Shown: positions 46,414 to 56,781, counted from the stretch's first letter. The stretch is DNA of 64,000 nt from Cepaea nemoralis (GCA_014155875.1 JACEFZ010028297.1:293501-357500); one strand, 5' to 3'. The notes: generated from the letters alone by a model not told the origin. Made by a program: numbers and translations.

Positions 46414-48168
46414 AAATCAAGAGAATTGCTTTCAAATGCCCATCAGTCAATCTCGTTCTAGGTGTTGACTTCACATACTTAATTTTTGAAAATGTTTGCT
46501 CACAGACATAAGTTTTTCCAAATACTGATGCCATACCAGCTGCAAATTTCTTCAGTTTCGGAATATAAACATCCGGTAAAACGCTTTAAAATTCAACATG
46601 TTCTCCTTCTCTGCGCTTCTCTTTCAGCAAGTCATTTGCTTGCAAATCAATGAGCTCCAACTGTAGTTCAACTGGCATATCATCACGGTTACAATCAAAC
46701 GGATTCTGGAACATAATAATATAACTTTCATTTCTATCAAGATCTGAAAATCTCTTCCCCCCCCCCCCCCCCGCCCCAAAAAAAAACCACGCTTCTTCAA
46801 GTCACAAATAATTTCTTTCGAACATCGAGGTTGACATCTTCGGCGATTGTGGAGCAAAACTATTTGAAAGAGTGAAAATGAGAAAAGTTTTCTCCTTCTA
46901 GTTGTGCTTTAAACAATGACAGCTTTCTCGGAAATCTTTTGATGATTCTGTAGAGATCACAGACGAGGTTATCATTTCCCTGAAGTATCATATTCAGTTC
47001 ATTCATGTGGGATGTGATGTCGACCAAAACAATGACAACTTTGACAGCCAGGTAGGATCTGACAGCTGTGGATCAGCTCTGTCTTTTACAGTGATGGAAA
47101 ACGTTTCGGAGCTTGTAAAAATGAAATAGGACTTTACCGCAGCTGAGTCACCTCACTGATGTGTGATAAGGCAAGTCACATAATTCAGAATCAATTTCTT
47201 CAAGAAAAGCCTTGAACTGACGGTGATTGAGTGCATGTCTCCGAATGAAGTTCTCAGCAGAGACTGGTTTCAGTACACAAGAAATATCTAAGTCTTTCCC
47301 ACACAGAGTGCTCGCTGATGTATGATGCAGTGTATAAACAGAGAGCCTGGAATTTGCAAATCGTCCAACTGAGTCCTGATCTGCACCATCAGACCCTTCC
47401 TTACTCCAGCCATGGCTTTCCTCCATCAACTGTAACACATCGAATCTGATTCCACTGAAGGTTATAGTCCTGTAAAACTGTTTGCACTTCCATGAAAATG
47501 TCTTTTCCACTTGTTGTTCAAAGCATGCTGCAAACGGATGCCAACTCTTCCGTTATGTGAAAGTTCAAATTGACACCACGAATGAACACGAGACGTCGTG
47601 ACGTACTCGAGAGATCAGTAGACTCATCCAGCGCCAGAGAATACCAAAATAAGTTCATAGTTTTCTCGCGTATCTGTAGCACTATGTTCTCTCCAAGTTC
47701 TTCTGTTCTTCGCACAACTGAACTTGCCGAAACTCTGATAGTTCCACACAAATCGGCTTTCTCAGCACACAAGTCATTTGCTGCTTCCATAATACACTCT
47801 TTGATAAAGTTGCCATTAGTAAACGGTTTTCCTCGTTCTGCCATCTTATTCACTATTTTGTAACTTGTTCGAGTGATAGATTTATTTTCAGCAAACTTTT
47901 TCGTGAAAAGATTTCTTTGTGTTTCTAAACCACATTTCATGGACTCATATTTCTTAGAGCATTACTTTCCAGAAAGCTTTTAATATGTTGATAGATGTTT
48001 TGTTTCGTAGTGACGCCGAAGATTTTACTCTTACAAAACGGCAACACTTTCGCTGCATATTACGCAACTGGTTTTCTGGTCCTTTGTTTGCACAAAGAAG
48101 TGCTTTACTCTCCATTCTTCATTGAAAACGCGACATTCGGCGTCCACTTTTCTTTTCTTAGTAGCCAT
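46414..48168 (-). pseudogene. hAT transposase (GTF2IRD2/ZBED-like), broken
   Basis: The likely start is the ATG at 48168, giving MATKKRKVDAECRVFNEEW with a basic KKRKV nuclear-localisation-like stretch. A BED-type zinc finger (CVICSESVAVL then NLRRHYETKH) follows, interrupted by stops. The middle is open at 47518-47940 (LALDESTDLSSTSRRLVFIR, containing a catalytic-type Asp) and at 47148-47510. The end at about 46414-46575 has the hAT dimerisation motif FGKTYVCEQTFSKIKYVKS, then TRLTDGHLKAILLI and a stop. Length fits a transposase of about 580 residues. Several stops and frameshifts and a poly-C run near 46758 break it. The active enzyme would cut and paste elements with matching TIRs. Confidence 0.85.
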
Positions 48169-48388
48169 AATGAAGGGTGAAGTACACGGGATTTAAAAAT
48201 GAAAAAGACATTGAAGTAGAAACATAATTAAAATCCTATTAAAACACACGAAAAGCAGAGGACTAGAGTCGCTGGTGAAGATACGGCTCACCAAAAGTAC
48301 ATATAAAGTTTATAGGTACCTTTAGTAATATAATATATCTCATAATAAGGTTTGCAAAATATATAAATAGGGCTGGCCTAATTAAACA

Positions 48389-49011
48389 GACTACAGCAGA
48401 GTTTTTCAACCGGGGTTCTACGAGTGGCAGCCAGGGGTTCCGCCGACTGTCTGTCAAAAATGTCATTTACAGCCAATATAGTACCTTGCGGTGTATGGCA
48501 GTGGGGTCTATGAGTCTGAGGAATTAATGCCGCCTGGCTAGTGCAGTCGCCGCGAACTGTGCAGATTAGGATTTTCTTTTTGCCCCTGACAGAAAAAAAA
48601 ATCCCACACACTGCGGAGGATTCGAACCTTACCGAGGTTTCAAACCCGGGGTTCCGCCGAAACAGACCGAAATCGCCTAAATGCATCATTTCTGCCCATC
48701 TGGTTTATTACATAAAGTAGGACAGACACATGGATCATCGCTGTTCATTACCCCATGTGGACAACAATCACCTTCGGATTGATAAGACTGTGAGCGTAAA
48801 ACCATATTCAGCTGCTTTGGTGGCTGTCTAGTCACAGGACTGTCGTTCTGAGCCGGTGTTGAACCGTCCTATAACTTCTCCTTGAGGTTGAACGAGGTAG
48901 GCTTAATAGTGAAATCGAATCGAATGGATCATCGCACAGAGTTCAATGAGAAACGTAAACATTTGCGTAAGATCTGCTCCAGCAGAAAGGTTGAAAAACA
49001 CTGGCCTAGTG
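48389..49011. mobile_element. Candidate hAT MITE nested in the larger hAT
   Basis: CAGAGTTTTTCAACC at 48397-48411 and GGTTGAAAAACACTG at 48989-49003 are inverted repeats with one mismatch, framing 607 bp between the transposase start and the right TIR of the host hAT. The 8-bp flanks (GACTACAG and GCCTAGTG) match only partly, so the TSD is not convincing. Internally GGGGTTCCGCCGA occurs at about 48434 and 48648. Confidence 0.6.
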
Positions 49012-49601
49012 ACCAGCTCGATTAACACCTTGACCGGGGAATTCTTCTGAGCTGGGGATAATATTTTCGTAATAACACGAGACTTCTATGGTATTCATAC
49101 TTGTAGTTCACTTACCCATCACTGTCAAAAAAAGAAATCCTTGTTACATACCTATAAATTGGATGACTGGCAAGCAAATTAAATATTTATGGAGAAAGGA
49201 CCTGTGTTGACAGCCGGTGGCATCTGGAGGAGGGAAAGATGAGCGCGCGCGCGTGCGTGTGTGTGTGTGTGTGGGTGTGGCCATGGAAACCATGATAACG
49301 CCAGAGCGTAGGCGGCGCTACTAGGAGATGGGGAAGGACTTAGTATGGCGCGAAATCAGCAAACATTACAATAAACAAGAAAATTTAGATACAATAATTT
49401 ATCATTGAATATAGTAAATTTAAGACACATAGCAGCGAGGAGATCGCCGCATGTATGAAGATATTCTATTATTCTAAACATAATATTTACATTTAAATTG
49501 TATCACAACGTCTCGTGTTCCATGCACTATATCAAACAAGTTCGAGCACCGTCGGCGGGCCGGATGAAATGACGTCGCGGGCCGTAGTTTGGTGACCCCT
49601 G

Positions 49602-49760
49602 GACTATAGGATTATACAGATCATTCTGTCTTTATTTTTTCCTGTAAGAACTACATAATTAATTATGACGTCGTTATTCTATACGATTTATACAGATGGT
49701 TTGCCACATCTCTTTTTCATCTAAAGATTTTATAGGCAGAATTATTTCTTACTCTGTAAA
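49602..49760 (+). repeat. Degenerate tail repeat of family F
   Basis: Continues the CTATASGATTTATACAGATNG tandem seen left of the hAT element. Confidence 0.5.
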
Positions 49761-49764
49761 TTAT

Positions 49765-50000
49765 GACAGTGAATGTTGAATTGTGAACGACCAAATTAGG
49801 AAGAACTTGGAATCAGCGGAGATGTGGTGTCTGAAACGAATATTGTGAATACATTGGAAGGCCAGAGTAACTAACAGCGTTTGCCCGGTAGAGGATGCCA
49901 CAAGTAGGGCGTTATCTCGGACTATGTAAAAGAGACAAAGGTGTTCTTTGAGCATATAATGAAATAACGCCTTATGCCCACTTCGCTTCATGACGTGAAA
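49765..50000 (+). mobile_element. RTE-like LINE remnant, C-terminal slice
   Basis: One plus frame reads EMWCLKRIL, stop, IHWKARVTNSVCP, resembling the MWFLRRMLRIPWTARVTN segment of the copy at 57373. Several stops show it is dead. Confidence 0.6.
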
Positions 50001-50014
50001 AGTGGTCCTTTGCT

Positions 50015-50036
50015 ACACTTTACCAAATATTGCACT
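50015..50036 (+). repeat. 5' end of repeat F, separated from its body
   Basis: ACACTTTACCAAATATTGCAC matches the start of family F at 45187; the remaining body resumes at 50690. Confidence 0.55.
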
Positions 50037-50037
50037 A

Positions 50038-50085
50038 CCTCGTCTCGGCCTTTTGACTAAGATCAAAGTGTAGTATCTTTTCTTA
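50038..50085 (+). pseudogene. U2 snRNA 5'-end fragment
   Basis: TCTCGGCCTTTTGACTAAGA followed by TCAAAGTGTAGTATCTTTTC and TTATC corresponds to the first 48 or so nucleotides of U2 snRNA, with only a few changes (G to A, one extra A, G to T). The branch-point recognition box GTAGTA is kept. Similarity stops abruptly after CTTATC, so stem IIa and everything downstream, including the Sm site, are missing. It cannot act as a spliceosomal RNA; it is a truncated retrocopy or the head of a chimeric retroposon. Confidence 0.82.
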
Positions 50086-50217
50086 TCTCCATGGTACCAG
50101 AGCAACCGTGATCAATATCTGCATTTGATCTTGCCAGGGCCACCAACAGAAGCGGACATCTGAATGACACACAGGAACGTGGTACCGGATGGGACGGCTC
50201 TGGCCCCTGGGGAACCA

Positions 50218-50257
50218 ACCACCCACCCAACCACCCACACCCACCCACCCACCCATC

Positions 50258-50312
<55 letters not shown>
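50218..50312 (+). repeat. ACCC and CA microsatellites
   Basis: ACCCACCC-type repeat (50218-50267) merges into a CA array (50268-50312). Confidence 0.95.
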
Positions 50313-50316
<4 letters not shown>

Positions 50317-50689
50317 CAATAAAATTTTAAAAACAACCACGTTCGCTGCCGAATGTTGGACGGCGCTCACTACAGCCGACACCCCACATTGTGTCAACGG
50401 CTTCGGGCAGATGAACTCAATTGGGAGGGTACAACCCTTACCCTAGTGCGAGGAAATGCAACCTATAGACTAAATGTCGTGGCAGCTGATGCAGGAACTT
50501 TTACAGCTTGTCTTATTAGAGACGCATTTGTATTCCGTTTCCTTTGGAGGCCGAGAGAGGGATCATGTTGCTTGAACAACACATGGTCTCTACAATGCAG
50601 GCTGTGTGCTATAGAGAGGTTGTTGTGCCTTTTCTGTTTGTTTATTAAGCTCAATGTAATAAACTTTCGTCTGTCAAGACGGCAAGAAT
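50313..50689 (+). other. Unassigned part of the U2-headed insertion
   Basis: No motif recognised in the 133-codon frame at 50353-50754. AATGTAATAAACTTTCGTCTG near 50655 resembles a polyadenylation signal context near the insertion's right end. Confidence 0.35.
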
Positions 50690-51005
50690 TCAGTATTCGC
50701 CGGCTTCCTGGCTATCGATCGATTTTTATTTTGGAGACTGGTCCGCCCTGGTAATAGTAGAGAGAGTACCCGCCCCTGACAGCAATGGCAATGTGTTATT
50801 AGAGTGACACTTGTGGCACAATATGGGCCAGACACCTTTAGTACCCAGACTGTCAGCTGACACCCTGCCATGACAACTGGATCTTATATAGGTAGTTTTG
50901 ACATTTTTTTTAATAGAATTTATGCGGGTGGTTCTGTATTATTCTGTAGGATTTGTACAGATAGTTCTGTGTTTTTCTGTACGATTTAGATATAGACAGT
51001 TCATG
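50690..51005 (+). repeat. Dispersed repeat F, second copy
   Basis: Matches 45210-45540 closely (CTATCGATCGATTTTTATTTT, TAGAGAGAGTACCCGCCC, GAGTGACACTTGTGGCAC), again followed by the degenerate ATTCTGTAGGATTTGTACAG tandem. Confidence 0.7.
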
Positions 51006-51012
51006 ATAAGTG

Positions 51013-51415
51013 CATGATATGGCAGATGTGGTGATGATAAGCGTGGGCGGTCATCTTTCGCCATCTCACTCGATCACCAGAGTCGTAGATCAGCTCAGTG
51101 TTCTTGTCTCAATCATACCACGTGGCCAAACCATCCAGGTATTTACTTCTCTGCCTTATCCTTTTCTCTTCGCCTCGATCTTGCCAGGTGTCACCAAGTT
51201 CTCCAATGTATTTCTTCTCATAACGTGACCAAAACGTTGACTGTATACGTCTAATTTCTCTAATCAGTTTACGATTTTCATGTGTTTCTTATAGTACTTG
51301 GTCATTGGTTTTTCTGTCTGTCCATGGTATTATTTGCATTGTCCTCAGAAACCACAATTCCACAGCCCTTAGATATTTTTCAGCCTGTCTGCTCTACTGA
51401 ATAGAAGTGACAAAA
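51013..51415 (-). mobile_element. RTE-like LINE C-terminal fragment
   Basis: Nucleotide match to 25700-26080 over most of its length, including CTCGATCACCAGAGTCGT and CAAACCATCCAGGTATTTAC. The minus-strand protein is broken by several stops. Confidence 0.75.
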
Positions 51416-51423
51416 CTGTTCCT

Positions 51424-51615
51424 AGGTCATACAATGAATGAGAAGAGAGGCAATGGAGAACATCGTGACGACTGGAAAGATCAGAGGCATAAACAGACCG
51501 ATAAAATTATGCTTGATTGTCTAAGACCAGGACATGGTAACATGTCATGACTAGAATTTATCCAGAATAACAAGGGCCGGTATCTGTGGATAGACATGAG
51601 CGCCTACGCCATGTT
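51424..51615 (+). mobile_element. LINE 3' terminal fragment, opposite orientation
   Basis: GGAGAACATCGTGACGACTGG and TAGACATGAGCGCCTACGCC match the LINE 3' end at 57505-57690. It lies tail-out directly beside the minus-strand fragment, forming an inverted pair. Confidence 0.7.
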
Positions 51616-52469
51616 GCATGGCACATTTTATATATATTGTTACATTGTGCTTGAAAATGGCATAATAATTACAACCCATAACGGTAGCTAATGTGACTGA
51701 TCAGACCAATTAGCGCTGTAAATGTTCGTCCACAGTGGATGCATGTGAACATATAGTCATTTCCACGATCACGCATCAACTTACGTCTCACACGCTCAGT
51801 GTGTGACCTATCTGCAATAATTTCCCCCGTTGTCTTTATTCCATTTCTGATCTTTGCCCTCCGTGCAGCACGATCAGTGGCGACTTGCTCCCAAGGCGCA
51901 ATATCAATGCCTGTATAAATTGCTAAATCATGTCCTGCTTACACACATCTTTGTATCGTAGTAGGGGCCAGCCACGAGATCTTTTAACCCTCTGTAATTC
52001 ACCAAACAAGGTATCTACGGTATTCTACCGTATCCATCCTTCTATAGCAGTTAACTCATGCATGTTTACCGTTAAATCTCCCTTTTTATTTCGAGTTGGT
52101 CTCATAACGGTTCGCATGTTTGTTACCAAGACAACCGCCCGGGTTCAATCCTCAGCAGCTGCAGGATTCTGATACTTATTTTTTTTTTAATCAGCACGAC
52201 TCTGTTGTCGACCCAGCCTCACAGAATGATTGCCAGATAACGGTCATTATTGTCTGGGAAAGGAAACGTGTGAGGAAGGACATTGATCACCCTCATTTCA
52301 ATATGTCATGACCTAAAACAAGCAACAGCATACCATCTCACACCATAGTGGCAATGTCTATTGTGGGACATCCTTTAATGTTCTTTACGATGAATTTACT
52401 CGACCCCTTTCGCGTTTTAATGATTAAAATTAACGACTAAATTAATCATTGGCCGCCTGCTTGTCCTTG
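51616..52469. other. Unassigned DNA
   Basis: Short plus-strand frames (51930-52172, 52120-52311) match nothing known to me. The stretch CGCCCGGGTTCAATCCTCAG near 52136-52155 has a box B-like GGGTTCAATCC and may be a SINE head remnant. Confidence 0.35.
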
Positions 52470-52650
52470 ACTTGAGGACGTAAATTAAAAGTACCTCAGA
52501 GTCGGAGTGGGTTCACTTGATGGCGGGACACACTGATAATAGAATAATCTAACACAGGAATGAGTCCAGCAAATACTACTGGTAGAAGTAGCATGCATGT
52601 GCAATACGCTTAAGTTTAAGGTGAGCGAATGAAAACAAACATTAACCATT
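52470..52650 (+). repeat. SINE family C, headless copy
   Basis: CTTGACTTGAGGACGTAAATT, GTCGGAGTGGGTTCACTTGA and ATGAGTCCAGCAAATACTAC match the body of SINE C; the tRNA head is missing. Confidence 0.65.
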
Positions 52651-52672
52651 AATATTATATGAGTAGGTCAGC

Positions 52673-52955
52673 ATGGCTGAATGGATATGAACGAGTGTTC
52701 TTAAACATTTGGTGTGCTTTTGCCGAAGTAAGGTGTTCAACCCTTCCGTCGGACAGTTGGGCTAAAATGTTGACCTATCTGCCTTGACTTGGGGACGCAA
52801 ATTACAAGTCTTCTGAAGACGGAGTGGGTTCGCCTGATGGCGAGGGATATGTTAATAGGGAAAGCTAATCCATGCACAAAATTCAGTCCGGCATTACTAA
52901 AAGTAGTGTAAATGGACTCCGCTTGAGTTCAAAGCGAGCGAGCGCAAAAGAAAAA
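52673..52955 (+). repeat. tRNA-derived SINE, family C, full copy
   Basis: GTCAGCATGGCTGAATGGAT forms the box A region and GGTGTTCAACCC box B; the body runs to AAGCGAGCGAGCGCAAAAG. It lies directly downstream of the headless copy, in the same direction. Confidence 0.78.
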
Positions 52956-53264
52956 ATGGATGATAGTCCATTTTTGGCGGTACTGGAAACGCGTGTTTTC
53001 ACTGACAACTAATGACGCTCATTTTTTAAATGTCTCGACACGTGACTGGTTGTTGAAGTGTGGGAAAACATACTCAGTGCCCACTCAAGACAAGGAAATT
53101 ATTAGTATACACTCAGTGTAAACCCCACAAGACCTGGTCCTACACCAGCCCCACGCCCAAAATCGCCAGCAGCAATCAATTCTAAATATAAAATAACGCG
53201 ACGGTCCCTTTTTACACACTAATGGCGCACTGAGATAGACTCATATTTGTATACGCTTACCGCA

Positions 53265-53458
53265 CTCAGTGGCTGATGTGGACGGTATCACGTCAGCTGC
53301 CTTTATTTCCTCAGATATTTTCTGGTACCAATTTTACGCTAGGCTCGACTTAGAAGCCCTGATCAATTTCCAAACAAATAAAAAGCCCTCTTGATACGTA
53401 TCGAACCCAAGACTACGCCAAGCGAACAGTCATCCGCCACGCCACCACGGGTCCCTAA
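53265..53458 (-). repeat. tRNA-derived SINE, family B
   Basis: On the minus strand GACCCGTGGTGGCGTGGCGG starts the head and TTGGGTTCGATACGTATC is box B; the body contains GGTACCAGAAAATATC. Confidence 0.72.
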
Positions 53459-53789
53459 ATATAGTGTCAAATAAATGCACAATGGGGTTACAGGAGATGG
53501 CGCCCACTCAAAAACTGAAACGAATAAATTTAAGCTCAACCACGCACAACCCTTTCTGCTCAAAATAACAAGCCTCCAGAATCTCAATGAATATTCACAT
53601 CCCATAAACATCCCCGAAGTTCAAGGGTTCAAAACAGTCTATGAATAAACATACAACGGTAGTGTGAAACATATACAACAGACATCCAGGTCGCTGAGAC
53701 CAGCGTTTCTGATAATGTGATCCAGACATCCCCAGGAGGCTCGCCGAGCCCATATCGAGAGACCTCTTCGGCATTAGATAAACACTCTG

Positions 53790-54445
53790 TGTGGCATTTA
53801 ACTTTCTATACCAGACGGCAGGAGATCAATGTTATCACAGTTATGTATACCAGACGGCAGATAGTTGTTAATGTAAATGTTTCTATTTCTCCCAGTTATT
53901 ACATTAGTTGTTTGTATCTTTGGCGGTTGTTACTTTAACTGTTTCTATAACTCGCAGTTGTTACTTTAACTGTAGCTATCCCTCTCAGTTGGTACGTTAC
54001 TGTTTCTTTCCTAGATTGTGGTTACTTTAACTGCTTCCACGCCTCCAAATTGTTGCTTTAGTTATTTCTATCCCAGACGGCTGTTACTTTATCTGCGTCT
54101 ATTCCAGACGGTTGCTACTTTAACTATGTCCATCCTGAGCGATGTTTACTCTATGCCTATCCCAAGTGGTAGTTTGTTTAATTATGACTACTTCAGACGG
54201 TTATTACTTTAATTATGTCTGTCCCTGACGGTTGTTACTTTAACTGTTTCTGTCCAAGATGCATGCCACTTTAACTATTTCTATCCCATACGGTTATTAC
54301 TTTAGCTATTTCTATCACTCCCACTTAGTACTGTCAAAGTTTCTATCCCTTGCAGCAGTTTCTTTAACTATTTCTATACCAAACGATTGCTACTTTAAAT
54401 AGTTATATCCCAAACTATTGCTACTTTAACTGTTTCTATCACTTG
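53790..54445 (+). repeat. Degenerate minisatellite, unit about 28-30 bp
   Basis: Variants of GTTACTTTAACTGTTTCTATCCC with an intervening ACGGTT- or CGCAGTT-like piece recur more than 20 times with much divergence and variable spacing. Confidence 0.75.
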
Positions 54446-54558
54446 CAGGTTGTGAATCCTATGGAAGACTGTGGGTTTTATCTGTTAAGTCCGACGCATT
54501 AGTGTCCAAGCCCATGTAAGACTCGAAATGGGCTTGCATTTTTATCGGTGTGAGGTTG

Positions 54559-54993
54559 GTGTAGAGCAGTGGTTCTCAGCCTTTTTTGGCCCTTGCCCCC
54601 CGTCACCATATTTTTAGGACGTCATTCCCCCCCCCTTACCATATTTTTAGAACGTCATCCCCCCCCCCCTTTCGTATTTCCTCCCTAAAAATTCCCCCTG
54701 CCCCTACACAGTATACGTAATAATTGAAGCTAAATTTAATAGCACATACTAAAACAAGTCTAGACATCTACATAAAACGTGATTTGCAGATCTATTTACT
54801 TTATAAAATGAATTTCAGAAGGGTGATACGTACAGAACCGTAAAGTATGAAGGGAAAAACAATATCAAGTAATCGGTTCTTGTATTAACGCGATTTTGAA
54901 ATAATCTTCATCCCCCCCCCCCTTCTGGAAACCCCAAAATTCCCCCCTGGGAGAGGGGTGATTCCCCACCGGTTGAGAACCACTGGTGTAGAG
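54559..54993. mobile_element. hAT-type MITE with perfect 8-bp TSD
   Basis: CAGTGGTTCTCAGCC (54567-54581) and GGTTGAGAACCACTG (54971-54985) are inverted repeats with one mismatch. GTGTAGAG flanks both sides (54559-54566 and 54986-54993). The 419-bp interior is C-rich, with several C homopolymers, and has no coding capacity. It would depend on a hAT transposase in trans. Confidence 0.92.
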
Positions 54994-55408
54994 ACTTTTC
55001 TCCCGACCCTATACCAGAGTAGAATCTCTGCGGGGACTGTGTTGCAAGACTGTCTTTTCCCTCTCGAGGTTAAGAAACCCGCCGAGTGTGCAAGACCGGT
55101 ACTGCAACTTTACATCTGCAAAGAGGCTTACCAGATAAGAATTCGGCACAGCAGTTGGGGTTAGGTCTCGGCTGGTAATCTTTTTTTCCCGATAGGTTTT
55201 AGATAATTCATTCCCAACAGGTTCATAATCAAGAGAGACGGAAGACCAGGAGAACTTTCAATCAGATAGCGGTGGGAACGACTAGTAGTATGACTCTTCA
55301 CTGGCTGTCGAACGAGGGGACGGAGCGCGTATGGGAATGTCTCGAGTGCAGCGATTTCGGTTCTTAGCTCAACTCATAATCAAATCCTAGTGGGAAATCG
55401 TCTAAGGC
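54994..55408. other. Unassigned DNA
   Basis: No gene or repeat recognised. Confidence 0.3.
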
Positions 55409-56206
55409 CAGTGGTTCCCAAGCTTTTCAAGCAGAGGGCCATATCAACTATTTTCGGTAGTTAAGCGGGCCCCAACGTTATAAAATTATGAAAGTCGTGC
55501 AATATCATTCTTACCTTTCTTAACTTTGGTCAACAAAATTCTAAAATTTTAAAGGCAGTCAATGTCATTACTACACTGCGCTAATTTTTTGTTTTAAAAT
55601 CAAAAGTTCATTTAACAATCAATCTTAAATCAATTTCGAAAATCGCTGTTAATGTAATTAATTTATAATTGTAACTGTTCTTCATAACCAGTTACTTAAG
55701 TTCAGATGCCAGTTTATCAATGTCTGGGCACAAATCTGCCGTGCCCAAAGTCATAAGCGCAGCTAGGTTACTGTCGATAAGTCTGGAACGTTACTTGTTT
55801 TTTATAACGATCACTGCGGAAAATGACTGCTCGCATCTGTAAGTCGAACCAAAACGACAAATGTACCTCTGGGCGAATGAACACAAATGTTCAAATTGTT
55901 CGACAGGCAATAGTCGCCAGAATGAAATCATATGATCAGCTGAAGGTGAAGCAGGCAGCTCCAGAAATTTGCATCTCAGTGCAGAATTGCATTTCAAATC
56001 AATTACTTCATGCTGAAGGTTTTGCTGTAATTGACAGAGCTTGGCGTCAGGAAATACGAATAAATTTATGAAGAGGGAAACATTATCCTCCTCTATTGTG
56101 AACTCTTGAAATCTCGACTGAAACGAGGCCTCGCGTGCCACTTTCTGACAGCTGGCGGGCCACAAGTGGCCCGCGGGCCGTGGTTTGGGAACCTCTGGTC
56201 TAAAGC
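55401..56206 (-). mobile_element. Internally deleted hAT with transposase C-terminus
   Basis: The left end CAGTGGTTCCCAAGC (55409) and right end TTTGGGAACCTCTGG (to 56198) are imperfect inverted repeats. TCTAAGGC before and TCTAAAGC after are a 7/8 flanking match. On the minus strand a 124-codon frame (55791-56165) ends in FGSTYRCEQSFSAVIVIKNK, the hAT dimerisation motif. After a frame change near 55795 it continues LIDSNLAALMTLGTADLCPD and LASELK then stop at about 55700. Only the C-terminal fifth of a transposase is left in under 800 bp. It is related to the transposase at 46.4-48.2 kb by motif, not by close sequence. Confidence 0.85.
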
Positions 56207-56266
56207 ATAACTTATAGCAGTACGGTGAGTTACTTGATACAAAATAAGTTTAGCCACAGCAACACA

Positions 56267-56622
56267 ACGCTCATTAACACAAGCACGCGAGTCTACTGAG
56301 CCATGTATTAGTATATACAACGAGGTCTTGAGACAAACAGATGTTTGAGAACCGTTGGCTCAGATAAGACTTATCCATGATCCAGTATGGTTTGTATTCA
56401 TATATGGTGCTGGTGACTGCTTGGGACACCGCGGAGATTGCCAGACGCTCATGAACACAAGTACGCTAGTCTGCTGAGCCATGTATAAGAATATACAACG
56501 AGGTCTTGAGACAAACAAACATTTGAGAGCCGTTGGCTCAGACAAGACTTACCCATAATCCAGTATGGCTTGTATTCATATATGGTGCTGGTGACAGCCT
56601 GGAACACCGCGGATATGGCCAG
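56267..56622 (-). repeat. 178-bp tandem duplication spanning an exon edge
   Basis: 56267-56444 and 56445-56622 align with a constant 178-bp offset (for example ACGCTCATTAACACAAG and ACGCTCATGAACACAAG). Each copy holds intron sequence, the splice-donor region and the last roughly 70 bp of the exon at 56553-56781. Confidence 0.88.
56375..56444 (-). pseudogene. Duplicated partial exon with lost splice donor
   Basis: The lower copy of the 178-bp duplication repeats the exon's 3' end (TIYEYKPYWIMD). At the donor the GT is AT: position 56374 is T on the plus strand where the intact copy has C. It has no acceptor, so it should be spliced out as intron. Confidence 0.75.
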
Positions 56623-56781
56623 GATGGCAAAGCTCCAGTTGGAAGCGAACACCAGCCATCTCCAGGCCTCGCCCATGTAGAACTCGTTGGTCTCGTAGAC
56701 CACATCTCCCGACACCCACCCCAGGAGAGCCAGTCCGGCCACGATTCTGTAGATGATGTACGCCCTCGGTCGGCCTGCCCA
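56553..56781 (-). CDS. Internal exon of a rolling stone-like membrane protein
   Basis: This 229-bp minus-strand exon is bounded by a strong acceptor (TTGTTTTTCCTCAG, ending at 56782) and a consensus donor (G then GTAAGT, starting at 56552). It starts in phase 0 and encodes about 76 residues: WAGRPRAYIIYRIVAGLALL, WVSGDVVYETNEFYMGEAW, then WLVFASNWSFAILAISAVFQ and TSTIYEYKPYWIM. Two hydrophobic segments with an NWSF motif suggest a multi-pass membrane protein. The pattern recalls the rolling stone family, implicated in myoblast fusion in flies. GC content and codon use differ from the surrounding AT-rich repeats, supporting a real gene. Other exons were not found; the partner introns carry the MITE, the deleted hAT and probably more. 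Family identity is from memory of the motif and is less certain than exon status. Confidence 0.75.

Larger units (their letters stand above)
45784..49609 (-). mobile_element. hAT DNA transposon with 15-bp TIRs and 8-bp TSD
   Basis: CAGGGGTCACCAAAC at 45792-45806 is the exact reverse complement of 49587-49601. The flanks GTCTATAG (45784-45791) and GACTATAG (49602-49609) form an 8-bp TSD with one mismatch, typical of hAT. The 3810-bp body carries a GTF2IRD2/ZBED-like transposase on the minus strand. It has been hit by a SINE (45880-46123) and probably by a MITE (48397-49003). The element landed in the degenerate CTATAGGATTTATACA tandem of repeat F. Confidence 0.93.

Noticed and set aside
48389..49011. 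8-bp TSD for the nested MITE
   Set aside because: GACTACAG and GCCTAGTG agree at only five of eight positions, so the MITE call rests on TIRs alone.
50038..50085. Functional U2 snRNA gene
   Set aside because: Only the first 48 or so nucleotides are present; stem loops and Sm site are absent.
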